Positions 7,411 to 14,460 of a stretch of DNA of 25,346 nt are shown one piece after another. Position numbers and translations under genes: made by a program. This stretch comes from UBA5500 sp023622465 (GTDB lineage Bacteria; Bacillota; UBA994; UBA5500): the NCBI GenBank assembly GCA_023622465.1, contig JAMNZE010000085.1, forward strand, positions 1 to 25,346, in the 5' to 3' direction. How positions within the stretch are numbered: the stretch's first letter is position 1; the number at the start of each line of letters is the position of its first letter. The notes below the pieces were generated by a model. The model did not search any database. It was not told where the DNA came from and saw only the letters and a program-made list of their open reading frames with translations.

Positions 7411-7684
7411 TGGGTTCACCTCCTAAAATGGCGGCAAAGGTGACCGGCCGGCTGGGTTGCCTAAACTTGGTCGGTGGTTGTTCTGAAATCGGCTTCCCTA
7501 CCATAGCGGCTATTTCCTGCTCTATTAACGCTCGACAAGTTCGCCCTTGGCAGGGGCCCATACCCGCTCGCGAAATACGTTTTATCTCATCAAAGGTCGT
7601 ATAGCCGGCACCGATCAATTGCCGCAGACGGCTCCGCGTTAGATCTTCACAACGGCAAATAATTGTAAGTTCATCGGGCTTCAT
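7394..7684 (-). CDS. BFD-like [2Fe-2S]-binding small subunit
   Basis: The protein has 96 residues. The start is ATG at 7684, because GGAGG at 7698-7694 gives a 9-base spacing; the ATG at 7693 would touch the ribosome site. CRCED near residue 8 and GPCQGRTC near residue 43 supply the four cysteines of a bacterioferritin-associated-ferredoxin-like [2Fe-2S] domain, found as a small subunit or C-terminal domain in NAD(P)H nitrite reductases and in SoxA/HcnA/proline dehydrogenase complexes. It overlaps the ferredoxin-like gene by 14 bases and the DAO gene by 17, showing tight coupling. It probably passes electrons between the flavin subunits. Confidence 0.85.
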   Translation of the reverse strand: MKPDELTIICRCEDLTRSRLRQLIGAGYTTFDEIKRISRAGMGPCQGRTCRALIEQEIAAMVGKPISEQPPTKFRQPSRPVTFAAILGGEPSEKNG

Positions 7685-8177
7685 CTGTTTCATCCTCCAC
7701 CTTGATATTGCGTACTTCATGGGCCAGGTCCTTAGCTACCGCCAAGTGAATAAGGGCTGTGCGTTCAAAGGCCGGCGGGCTTTGTACTCGAATAACAGTG
7801 CCGGTACCCACCGCTTGACCGGCCCGGTTGAGGGCAGTCACTACCGCGCCCGGCTGGGGCAGTGGTAAGAACTCATAGGGCATTTTTAGCAAGGCTTCCT
7901 TTTCACTGTAGGCCATATCTACTACAAAGATGGCTAAACCGGGGCAGTTAACCACGCATAAACCACAGCCATTACACTTTTCCGCATCCAATTGGGGGCG
8001 GTCATTAATATCGGCGAAGGGTAGAATTGCTCCCCGCGGACAGGCGGTGGCGCAGGGATTGCAAGGGATGGACTGAAAGCATTCGATGATGGCCACCGGT
8101 CCCCTTTCCAAGCGCTGTTTATCGGGATAAACTTGGGCCAAATCGGCCGGAGTAGGAATTCCCGTACTCTTAAGCAT
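7671..8177 (-). CDS. Ferredoxin-like subunit with two [4Fe-4S] clusters
   Basis: The protein has 168 residues from ATG at 8177, which lies 9 bases after GGAG; the GTG at 8183 is too close. Near residue 32 the sequence CFQSIPCNPCATACPRGAI gives a CX5CX2CX3CP cluster motif, and near residue 68 CNGCGLCVVNCPGLAI gives a canonical one. The C-terminal half (from about 100) has no cysteines and looks like a small beta domain. At about 18-19 kDa it matches the gamma/PdhF-type subunit of multi-subunit proline dehydrogenases. It overlaps the upstream flavoprotein gene by 8 bases and the downstream BFD-like gene by 14. Role inferred: electron wire within the complex. Confidence 0.85.
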   Translation of the reverse strand: MLKSTGIPTPADLAQVYPDKQRLERGPVAIIECFQSIPCNPCATACPRGAILPFADINDRPQLDAEKCNGCGLCVVNCPGLAIFVVDMAYSEKEALLKMPYEFLPLPQPGAVVTALNRAGQAVGTGTVIRVQSPPAFERTALIHLAVAKDLAHEVRNIKVEDETDEAR

Positions 8178-9264
8178 CGGCACTCACTCCTTTCTCCACT
8201 AGGGCCAGACCGGCACGAATTTTTTCACCTACCGGGCCTGCCCGCAGGGCCGTCAGCTGTTCCCTAGCTTGGGACAATTGCTGTTCAGCCTGCTGGTCGC
8301 CCAGCCCTAAACTTAGGGCCGCTGCCAACCCGGCCACTAGCCCCTCCACCATAGCGCTGCTCGCCTCTTCTACCCCCGCCGCGTCGCCAGCCACATAAAT
8401 CCGGGGATTAGTAGTGCAAAGATGGCTATCTCGCACAGCTACCGCCCCACCCAGCTGGGGCACATATTTCATCTCACAGCCGGCTTGCCATAACAGGTCA
8501 CTCAAGGGGGATAGGCCAACGGCTAAACAGATCACATCGACGGCTAAATCCTGCTCGCTACCCGGTATGGGTTGCCAATTTTCATCCAGCCGCCAGATAA
8601 CCGCCCCTTCCACCGCTCCTTGGCCGTAAGCTTCCTTGATGGTATGGCTGGTGTAAATCGGCACCCCCGCCCGCCGTACCTTAGAAGCATGAACTAGGTA
8701 ACCTCCAATAGTGGGGGCCGCTTCCACAATGGCCACCACTTCCACGCCCGCCTGCAACAGCTGATAAGTCACAATTAGGCCTATATTGCCAGCCCCTACC
8801 ATCAGAACTCGCTTGCCCGGCCTAACACCGTGCACGTTCATTAGAGTCTGCACTGCTCCCGCCCCATAGACGCCGGGCAAATCATTATTAGGGAAAGCCA
8901 ACATCCGCTCTGTGGCTCCCACCGCCACGATCAGGCGATCGGCTTTTATCTTCATTACCCGCTCCTGTTGTTCAACCAAGAGGACGCCGTCCTCATAAAT
9001 TCCTAGGGCCGTTGCTTCCTGTAAGATGGTCACATTTTTCTCAGCGCGCACGGCCGCTTCCAATTTCTGAGCGATAGCAATACCCCGGCTGCCAGCAAAT
9101 TGTTGTTCCGATCCAAAAAAGCGATGGGTCTGCTTGATCAATTGGCCGCCCAACCGCTCCGAGTCATCCACCAGCAGCACCTTAGCGCCCTGTTGGGCCG
9201 CGGCTAAAGCCGCCTGTAGGCCTGCCGGGCCACCACCGATTACGGCAATTTGTGTAGTTATCAT
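8170..9264 (-). CDS. NAD(P)/FAD-dependent oxidoreductase subunit (PDH-alpha/HcnB/SoxA-like)
   Basis: The protein has 364 residues. The ATG at 9264 overlaps the stop of the upstream [2Fe-2S] gene by 4 bases (ATGATAA) and follows GGGGG. It shows two Rossmann motifs, IAVIGGGPAGLQAALAA near residue 8 and VLMVGAGNIGLIVTYQ near residue 150, the ATG-like VAVGATERM segment, and VAGDAAGVEEASSAMVEG near the C-terminus that closes the FAD site. This is the pyridine-nucleotide disulfide-type fold of HcnB, octopine/nopaline oxidase and SoxA-like subunits, without a CxxxxC redox disulfide. In relatives such as the PDH alpha subunit, the [2Fe-2S] domain can be fused at the N-terminus; here it is a separate gene. 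Confidence 0.85.
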   Translation of the reverse strand: MITTQIAVIGGGPAGLQAALAAAQQGAKVLLVDDSERLGGQLIKQTHRFFGSEQQFAGSRGIAIAQKLEAAVRAEKNVTILQEATALGIYEDGVLLVEQQERVMKIKADRLIVAVGATERMLAFPNNDLPGVYGAGAVQTLMNVHGVRPGKRVLMVGAGNIGLIVTYQLLQAGVEVVAIVEAAPTIGGYLVHASKVRRAGVPIYTSHTIKEAYGQGAVEGAVIWRLDENWQPIPGSEQDLAVDVICLAVGLSPLSDLLWQAGCEMKYVPQLGGAVAVRDSHLCTTNPRIYVAGDAAGVEEASSAMVEGLVAGLAAALSLGLGDQQAEQQLSQAREQLTALRAGPVGEKIRAGLALVEKGVSADA

Positions 9265-9566
9265 CTTAGCACCCCCTTCCCCTGCTGGGTTTCTACCCGC
9301 ATACCGGCCCGTAATTTCTCTACACATACCCGCACATTAGGCACCCCGTCCACCGTCATCAGGCAAGAAGAACAAGCACCGATGGCACAAAAAAAGCCCC
9401 GCGGCCTCCCCTGCCCATGACTGTGGCTCAGGGTCTTGATACCAGCAGCGTGCAGGGCGGCAGCTATCGGCTCCCCCTCATAGCCCTCCAGTTGCTGGCC
9501 ATCATAGGTAAATGTCACTCGGGGCCCCTTTTTGAATTCTAGAATGGGGTGTTTCCTAATTCGCAT
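9261..9566 (-). CDS. Plant-type [2Fe-2S]-binding subunit (SoxA N-terminal/HcnA-like)
   Basis: The protein has 101 residues, starting at ATG 9566 about 8 bases after AAGGAGG. A beta-grasp ferredoxin domain is suggested by VTFTYDGQQLEGYEGEPIAAAL and the cysteine set FFCAIGACSSCLMTVDG...VRVC (CX4CX2CXnC), which binds one [2Fe-2S] cluster. It is the first gene of the five-gene operon, so its promoter should lie in the 141-base gap before 9708, where I see only weak candidates. It is likely the electron acceptor or outlet of the complex. Confidence 0.85.
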   Translation of the reverse strand: MRIRKHPILEFKKGPRVTFTYDGQQLEGYEGEPIAAALHAAGIKTLSHSHGQGRPRGFFCAIGACSSCLMTVDGVPNVRVCVEKLRAGMRVETQQGKGVLR

Positions 9567-9648
9567 TCTTTTGTCCTCCTTCCGTATAAGGTCTATATTG
9601 TTAGTCTTCTGTCTTAAAAACCTGAACTCCTGCTTTTTGCCAACAAAA

Positions 9649-9676
9649 AGGGTGATCCATTAACATGAATCACCCT
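9649..9676 (-). terminator. Intrinsic terminator of the YbjN-domain gene
   Basis: AGGGTGAT (9649-9656) and ATCACCCT (9669-9676) form an 8-bp stem with a 12-base loop. On the minus strand it is followed by TTTTTG, a proper U-run, and it lies 32 bases after the gene's stop. Confidence 0.85.
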
Positions 9677-9707
9677 ACTTTATGTCTATGAATAAAGTTT
9701 GTTTTTA

Positions 9708-10163
9708 TTAACTTTCCACTGCGGCTAAAGCTGTTACCGGGTCAACCTCCGAGTAGATCGTCTGCATGATAGCAGGGAAATACTTATCCATCATGAGGCA
9801 GTTAATGAAAATCAAATCCTGTATCAGCCAATCGGGCATCGGCTCGCTGCCGGTAGTGGTACTGGTCTTAAAGCTTACTTCGCCATCCCTATAATCCATC
9901 TCAAAATTGCCTATGGCCAAACCATAATTGGCCCGCGTCAGCAATTCGGCTATTACGGGCCGCTTATTGGACGGAACATTAATAGGAGCTACCGACCGCA
10001 CCATAACCCGCTCCCCGTGTACCGAAATAAGGAGGATAAAGCGCGCATTATCGCCGTTGAAACCGCACCGAATTGCTTCCCCTTCCTCCAGCACCTCATA
10101 ATACCAATCGTTACGGTTACACCAGTCGGTTACCGCGTCATAGAGTAACCATTGTTGATTCAT
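9708..10163 (-). CDS. YbjN-domain protein
   Basis: The protein has 151 residues, with ATG at 10163 and a modest ribosome site (AGAAGG about 10 bases upstream). It resembles the YbjN/type III secretion-chaperone-like fold: an N-terminal helix, a beta sheet with paired strands (ARFILLISVHGERVMVRSVAPI), a helix (RPVIAELLTRANYGLAIGNFEMDYRDGEVSFK, written here by its key words) and a C-terminal helical region (IFINCLMMDKYFPAIM). These are small cytoplasmic proteins of unclear function. The gene is a single unit with its own promoter and terminator. Family assignment is by pattern only. Confidence 0.7.
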   Translation of the reverse strand: MNQQWLLYDAVTDWCNRNDWYYEVLEEGEAIRCGFNGDNARFILLISVHGERVMVRSVAPINVPSNKRPVIAELLTRANYGLAIGNFEMDYRDGEVSFKTSTTTGSEPMPDWLIQDLIFINCLMMDKYFPAIMQTIYSEVDPVTALAAVES

Positions 10164-10209
10164 TAGCTTAACCTTCTTTCTCTATAGATTGAAAATTCCA
10201 TTATTATGT

Positions 10210-10238
10210 ATTATATCAGTCGGAGAGGAACGGGTCAC
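10210..10238 (-). promoter_or_regulatory. Sigma-A-like promoter of the YbjN-domain gene
   Basis: On the minus strand GTGACC (10238-10233) is followed after 17 bases by TATAAT (10215-10210), with an extended TGA just before the -10. The predicted start gives a leader of about 40 bases to the ATG at 10163. Confidence 0.6.
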
Positions 10239-10260
10239 TAGCCGCCCAGCCCAATTCAGG

Positions 10261-10932
10261 CTAGAACCAGGCCGCCAAAAGGGCAGCCACTAAAATAGCC
10301 GGCAATAGGTTACCTACGCGGGTTTTCTTTACCTCCAGGATATTTAAGCCGATGGCGACTACCAAAATACCTCCCACCGCGTTCATTTCGCAGATCATGG
10401 CATCGCTAATTAGTTGGGATAGCCAACTGGCTCCCATAGTTATGGCCCCTTGATATACAAAGACCGATAGGGCCGATAGGGCTACCCCACCGCCTAAGGT
10501 AGAGGCGAAGAAGATGCTGGAGATACCGTCCAGCAGCGATTTAGCGAATAGGGTTTCATGGTTGCCGGTAAGGCCACTCTGCAAGGAACCCATTATGGCC
10601 ATGGCACCCACGCAATAGACCAGGGTAGCCGTAACAAAAGCTTCCCCCACATTGCTTCCCTTACCTAAATATGCTTCTGCCCTCTCTCCAAAGCGTTGCA
10701 AACGATCTTCAATCCGTAGGGCCTCCCCTATTATGCCGCCCAGCACCAGAGCCGCGATTAAAATCAGGGTATTGTTCGTTTCCCAGGCCCCCTGCAAGCC
10801 AATAAGGACAATGGCTAAACCGAGGGCTGTAACACTTGTTTCCTTGTATTTTTCCGGAATCCCTGCCCGCAAAAGTACGCCCACTAATGTCCCTGCGCAG
10901 ATTGCTACCGAGTTAACTATCGTGCCTAGCAC
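10261..10932 (-). CDS. DUF554 family membrane protein (YdfK/YqgA-like)
   Basis: The protein has 223 residues. GTG at 10932 follows GGAGG by 7 bases. About seven hydrophobic segments are seen, starting with MLGTIVNSVAICAGTLVGVL; GNHETLFAKSLLDGISSIFFAS and the C-terminal GILVVAIGLNILEVKKTRVGNLLPA segment are characteristic of DUF554. It is an integral membrane protein of unknown function, often annotated as a possible transporter. It begins 32 bases after parB and is probably read through from the parAB transcript. Confidence 0.85.
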   Translation of the reverse strand: MLGTIVNSVAICAGTLVGVLLRAGIPEKYKETSVTALGLAIVLIGLQGAWETNNTLILIAALVLGGIIGEALRIEDRLQRFGERAEAYLGKGSNVGEAFVTATLVYCVGAMAIMGSLQSGLTGNHETLFAKSLLDGISSIFFASTLGGGVALSALSVFVYQGAITMGASWLSQLISDAMICEMNAVGGILVVAIGLNILEVKKTRVGNLLPAILVAALLAAWF

Positions 10933-10964
10933 CTACATACCTCCAGCCACTGCTCTGATTTGTT

Positions 10965-11804
10965 TTATTGTAAAAGTAGCTCCAAGAGACGCTCTAACTC
11001 CTCGTTATCGTAGTACACAATTTCGATTTTGCCGCGTTTGCGCCCCGGCAGGAGCCGCACCTGGGTTCCTAAACTGGAGGCCAAGCGCTGTTCCAGGTCT
11101 ACTATTTCTACTGGCCGCTGTTTTTTTGTTTCACGTGAAACATGGGGCTGTTGCCGCTTAACCAGCTCCTCCGTTTGTCTAACGTTTAAACCCCGTTTCA
11201 CAACTATTTCAGCCAACTCCTGTTGTTTTACCGGATCGTTCACCGCCAAGAGGGCCCGAGCATGGCCGGCCGAAATTGTTTCACGTGAAACAAGCTCTTG
11301 TAAAGATGGGGGTAGCTGCAATAGACGTAAGGTGTTAGCCACATGAGAGCGACTGCGGCCTACCCGCTGGGCCACCTCCTCCTGGGTCAAATCCAGCTGT
11401 TTCACCAGCTGTTCATACCCTCGAGCCTCGTCCAGAGGGTTTAAATCCTCCCTTTGTAAATTCTCTACGATGGACAACTCCATCATTTCTCTATCATTAA
11501 GTTCTTTAACCAAGGCCGGTATCTCCACTAGGCCAGCCCTTTCTGCCGCCCGGCAACGTCTTTCCCCAGCTAAAAGCTGATAACGCCGGCCGGCTTTACG
11601 CACAATGACCGGCTGCAATACCCCGTGCAGCTCAATGGACTGGGCCAACTCTTCTAGCGATTCTTGATCGAATTGACGCCGGGGTTGATAAGGATTAGGA
11701 TCGATCAATCGTAAAGGTATACTAGTGGTCTCCTTCCCTTCCTCCGTCTTTGGGTCTACCGGTATTAGGGCTTCCAAGCCTCGACCTAAACGTGATCTAG
11801 CCAC
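10965..11804 (-). CDS. parB: Chromosome partitioning protein ParB (Spo0J)
   Basis: The protein has 279 residues and begins with GTG at 11804, 9 bases after GGAGG and overlapping parA by 8 bases. It opens with the typical RSRLGRGLEALIP. The ParB/Srx CTPase domain follows, with GERRCRAAERAGL near residues 80-92 and ENLQREDLNPLDEA near 114-127, then the helix-turn-helix (QEEVAQRVGRSRSHVANTLRLL near 141-162) and the C-terminal dimerisation segment. ParB loads at parS, spreads as a CTP-dependent clamp and recruits SMC; with ParA it orders the origin. Two perfect parS sites lie inside this gene and force the local peptide VSRET (residues 172-176 and about 222-226). Confidence 0.97.
   Translation of the reverse strand: MARSRLGRGLEALIPVDPKTEEGKETTSIPLRLIDPNPYQPRRQFDQESLEELAQSIELHGVLQPVIVRKAGRRYQLLAGERRCRAAERAGLVEIPALVKELNDREMMELSIVENLQREDLNPLDEARGYEQLVKQLDLTQEEVAQRVGRSRSHVANTLRLLQLPPSLQELVSRETISAGHARALLAVNDPVKQQELAEIVVKRGLNVRQTEELVKRQQPHVSRETKKQRPVEIVDLEQRLASSLGTQVRLLPGRKRGKIEIVYYDNEELERLLELLLQ
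11127..11142. promoter_or_regulatory. parS site 1
   Basis: TGTTTCACGTGAAACA is a perfect 16-bp palindrome and the canonical Bacillota parS, located in the 3' part of parB. It is the nucleation site for ParB. Confidence 0.97.
11277..11292. promoter_or_regulatory. parS site 2
   Basis: A second perfect TGTTTCACGTGAAACA lies 150 bases from the first, also in frame within parB and coding for VSRET. Confidence 0.97.
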
Positions 11805-12558
11805 GGGCGATTACCTCCTTAGCCAACTGACAATAGACTTCTGCTCCCTTCGATTTGGGATCATAAATGATAATAGGCTGTCCAAAGCTGGGGGCTTCGC
11901 TCAACCGTACATTACGGGGAATGATAGTCTGAAACACCTTATCCCCAAAATAGCCTTGCACCTCTTCCACCACCTGCTGCGACAGATTGGTGCGAGAATC
12001 AAACATGGTGAGCAAAGCGCCAAAGAGCTCCAGCCGAGGATTCAAATGGCGCTGCACCAATTGCACCGTATTTAACAATTGTCCTAAGCCCTCCAGAGCG
12101 TAATATTCGCATTGCACCGGTACCAACACTCCGTGGGCAACGGTGAGGGCATTCAGGGTGAGTAAGCCCAGGGACGGCGGGCAATCGATCAAAATATAAT
12201 CGTAAAAGGGCAATATGGGCTCCAGAGCTTCTTTCAATTTGGTTTCCCGCGAAATAGCCGGAACCAACTCAATCTCAGCCCCCGCTAGCTGAATAGTGGC
12301 CGGTGCCACCTCTAATCTGGACACTTCGGTGGGTTGAATCACCACCTCAATTGGCAGCCCATCGATCAAAACGTGATAGATGCATTTACGCAGGCGCCGC
12401 CGGGCAATACCTAAGCCACTGGTAGTGTTACCCTGGGGGTCCACATCCACAACTAATACCTTCTTCCCCTCTTGGGCTAGACAAGCACCCAGATTAACAC
12501 AGGTGGTAGTCTTGCCCACACCCCCCTTTTGATTGGTAATGGCTAATACTTTCGCCAC
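11797..12558 (-). CDS. parA: Chromosome partitioning ATPase ParA (Soj)
   Basis: The protein has 253 residues with GTG at 12558, 9 bases after GGAG. It carries the deviant Walker A KGGVGKTTT (residues 11-19), VDVDPQGNTTSGLG (A' motif), and DCPPSLGLLTLNAL. It matches Soj over its whole length, including the conserved ISRET-like helix (102-106) and YYALEGLGQLLNTV. ParA dimerises with ATP, binds DNA nonspecifically, and its ATPase is stimulated by ParB; in Bacillus relatives it also regulates DnaA. It is the first gene of a parA-parB pair. Confidence 0.97.
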   Translation of the reverse strand: MAKVLAITNQKGGVGKTTTCVNLGACLAQEGKKVLVVDVDPQGNTTSGLGIARRRLRKCIYHVLIDGLPIEVVIQPTEVSRLEVAPATIQLAGAEIELVPAISRETKLKEALEPILPFYDYILIDCPPSLGLLTLNALTVAHGVLVPVQCEYYALEGLGQLLNTVQLVQRHLNPRLELFGALLTMFDSRTNLSQQVVEEVQGYFGDKVFQTIIPRNVRLSEAPSFGQPIIIYDPKSKGAEVYCQLAKEVIARG

Positions 12559-12650
12559 CCATCTTCACTCCTTATGTCATATTGCATAATACCTGCTGTC
12601 CTTGATTACTTCTCTTTATCTCGCTTTTACTCCTGCCATAAGAAAGCTAA

Positions 12651-12683
12651 AAGGCCCGGTTAATTGTCCATTAACCAGGCCTT
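12651..12683 (-). terminator. Terminator overlapping the stop codon of the MA-peptidase gene
   Basis: AAGGCC-C-GGTTAAT (12651-12664) pairs with ATTAACC-A-GGCCTT (12670-12683): 13 base pairs with a single C-A mismatch and a 5-base loop. On the minus strand a TTTT tail follows. The stop codon (12662-12660) lies within the stem. Confidence 0.8.
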
Positions 12684-13478
12684 CCAATCCTGTTCAAAGG
12701 TTGTTAACGGTTGCCCATAAGCCGCCTGCAGGGCAACGGTAAAAGTTTGGCCCCTTCCTAAGGCAGTCAGGAGCTGGTTCACTCCACCATCCCCCATCCT
12801 TTCATAGAGGAAGCTAACCAGACTTAATGCTTCTTGATAAGCTATCGCTTCCGGTAAACTAGAAAAATGATCGGTCAGCTGGTCTAAACTATGGGGTGCC
12901 TCCCGCCAAGCTAAACCGCCTTCTTGCCAGACATAGCCCCGCAAGCGCTCTTCCCAATATTGGGCCATACCCTCACTGAACCAAACCGGATAGGATACGG
13001 CCACCTGATAATCCAACAAAAGGTGGGTCAACTCATGGACCACCGGCCCCTGCTGGGCATAGAAGGCTATAGCTTCATCCAAGTTCAAGTGTGGTTGCCA
13101 AGCTTGCGGTGCCAATAACTCCAATTTCCCCAAATAATAGGCCCCTAAGGTGGGAGCATAGCTACCCCCTAAAGCTTGCTGTAAAGCCGCTTGCGTCGGA
13201 TGCAATCTTACCACGATCGGCTTAGGTGTAAAATCGGGTAACCAAGCCTGTAAATCGGCCAGCCCCGCTTCCAATAGCTCCAATACTGCTCGCCCTTCCT
13301 CCAATTCGCCGCTATACAGCAATTTAAAGTTCTCACTGCAGAGCACCTCCTCCGCTGCCACCAACGGCAGCCACCGGCCCACGGTGCGGACCGCCCTATG
13401 AGCCGGTCTAAAAGGTGCTACTAAGATCCCGACTAAAACTAGAAAAAGGAACCAGTCGACCCTCTTCCACTGAGCCAT
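12660..13478 (-). CDS. Membrane-anchored peptidase MA-like metalloprotease
   Basis: The protein has 272 residues. ATG at 13478 is 8 bases after AAGGAGG; a GTG at 13487 overlaps that site. An N-terminal hydrophobic segment (about residues 9-21, FLFLVLVGILVAP) should anchor it in the membrane with the catalytic part outside. HELTH at 148-152 is the HExxH zinc motif, and the SEGMAQYWE segment (E169) supplies the third ligand, as in the gluzincin 'peptidase MA' family. The target is unknown. It sits between noc and parA, an accessory insertion into the partition locus. It begins 90 bases after noc, past a terminator, so expression by read-through or an undetected promoter is needed. Confidence 0.85.
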   Translation of the reverse strand: MAQWKRVDWFLFLVLVGILVAPFRPAHRAVRTVGRWLPLVAAEEVLCSENFKLLYSGELEEGRAVLELLEAGLADLQAWLPDFTPKPIVVRLHPTQAALQQALGGSYAPTLGAYYLGKLELLAPQAWQPHLNLDEAIAFYAQQGPVVHELTHLLLDYQVAVSYPVWFSEGMAQYWEERLRGYVWQEGGLAWREAPHSLDQLTDHFSSLPEAIAYQEALSLVSFLYERMGDGGVNQLLTALGRGQTFTVALQAAYGQPLTTFEQDWKAWLMDN

Positions 13479-13511
13479 TGCTCCCACCTCCTTTCCCTAT
13501 TAAAAACAAAA

Positions 13512-13533
13512 AAAGCACGACCAGGCGTGCTTT
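13512..13533 (-). terminator. Intrinsic terminator of noc
   Basis: AAAGCACG (13512-13519) and CGTGCTTT (13526-13533) form an 8-bp stem with a 6-base loop. On the minus strand it is followed by TTTTTTTGTTTTTA-like T-rich sequence. It lies 35 bases beyond the noc stop. Confidence 0.9.
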
Positions 13534-13567
13534 CTATTATACATTATGTAAACTAGCTTTGACCAGA

Positions 13568-14395
13568 CTAGCGTTTGGCAATCCGAACGGTAACCGTTAA
13601 CCAGTCGCCTTCTTCCTCTTCTGAAACATCGGCCTTAATACCCGCTTCCTTCATAAGGCGAGTGGCATCTCGGATAGTGTTTAAGAAAATACGTACGTCC
13701 TTAGGTATGAAACGGCGCAAGGGTTTACGAGCTGTAGCCGCCACTTCCTCCGCGCTGCTGCCGGCCAGATGTTCTTCTACTATTCTTTCTGTCTGTTTAA
13801 CGTTTAGATTTTGCTCCATGGCAATTTCTGCCAGTTGTAACTGGGTTTGGGGATCTTTAACCCTTAATAGGGCCCGCCCCTGCCTTTCATTTAGCTTACC
13901 TGCCGACATCAGATTCTTGACCGCCGGCGCCAGACCCAACAGCCGTATTTTATTGGCTATGGTCGATTGACTCTTACCCAACCGCAAAGCCAGTTCTTCT
14001 TGTTTGATATTAAACTCCTCGATTAGGCGTTGAAAAGCAGCCGCTTCTTCTAAGGGATTTAAATCCTCCCGCTGCAAATTCTCAATTAGGGCCGCCTGTG
14101 CCACTTCCCGATCCGTATATTCTTTAACTATGGCTGGAATGGTCTGCAGTTTGGCCAACTTGGCTGCCCGCCAGCGTCGTTCACCGGCAATGAGTTCAAA
14201 AACTCGACCCAGCCGCCGGACGATAATCGGCTGGATGACCCCCATCTGGCGAATGGAGTCGGCCAATTCTTGTAGTTTATCCTCATCAAACTGGCGCCGC
14301 GGTTGATAAGGATTAACCTGAATGTCATCCAAAGGAATGCTGACGATTTGATCTTCTTCCGGCCCCGAATTTCCACCAAACCAACGCAATGCCAT
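13568..14395 (-). CDS. noc: Nucleoid occlusion protein Noc (ParB paralogue)
   Basis: The protein has 275 residues from ATG at 14395 (GTG at 14398 is adjacent; the AAGGGG site is close to both). It has the ParB-type CTPase domain with GERRWRAAKLAKL near residue 78, ENLQREDLNPLEEA, a helix-turn-helix (QEELALRLGKSQSTIANKIRLL) and a Noc-like C-terminus (RIFLNTIRDATRLMKEAGI). In B. subtilis Noc binds its own sites and the membrane to keep the division septum off the nucleoid. The short N-terminus MALRWFGG may be the membrane-binding helix, though it is shorter than in B. subtilis. Position next to rsmG, as in Bacillus, supports noc rather than a second parB. Confidence 0.9.
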   Translation of the reverse strand: MALRWFGGNSGPEEDQIVSIPLDDIQVNPYQPRRQFDEDKLQELADSIRQMGVIQPIIVRRLGRVFELIAGERRWRAAKLAKLQTIPAIVKEYTDREVAQAALIENLQREDLNPLEEAAAFQRLIEEFNIKQEELALRLGKSQSTIANKIRLLGLAPAVKNLMSAGKLNERQGRALLRVKDPQTQLQLAEIAMEQNLNVKQTERIVEEHLAGSSAEEVAATARKPLRRFIPKDVRIFLNTIRDATRLMKEAGIKADVSEEEEGDWLTVTVRIAKR

Positions 14396-14454
14396 CACCC
14401 CTTCTCTTTCTCTATTCTGCCTTCAGGTGCTGCTCTCCTTCTCCATCTTTCTCC

Positions 14455-14460
14455 ATTATA
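14455..14460 (-). promoter_or_regulatory. Extended -10 promoter of noc
   Basis: On the minus strand TGCTATAAT is a perfect extended -10 element overlapping the end of rsmG, about 60 bases before the noc start. No clear -35 is seen. Confidence 0.5.

Noticed and set aside
9567..9648. Promoter of the dehydrogenase operon
   Set aside because: TTGGCA-17-TTTTTA and other minus-strand matches are poor; none is good enough to report as a feature.
10238..10264. Inverted repeat CTAGCC/GGCTAG overlapping the end of the DUF554 gene as a terminator
   Set aside because: It has a 6-bp stem, a 15-base loop and no U-run; too weak to list.
12241..12256. GGTTTCCCGCGAAATA in parA as a hybrid of a Noc site and parS, coding for ISRET
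   Set aside because: Its match is 13 of 16 to the Bacillus Noc site and 12 of 16 to parS, but the ISRE stretch is conserved in Soj proteins generally, so protein constraint explains it. A Noc or ParB binding map would be needed to revive it.
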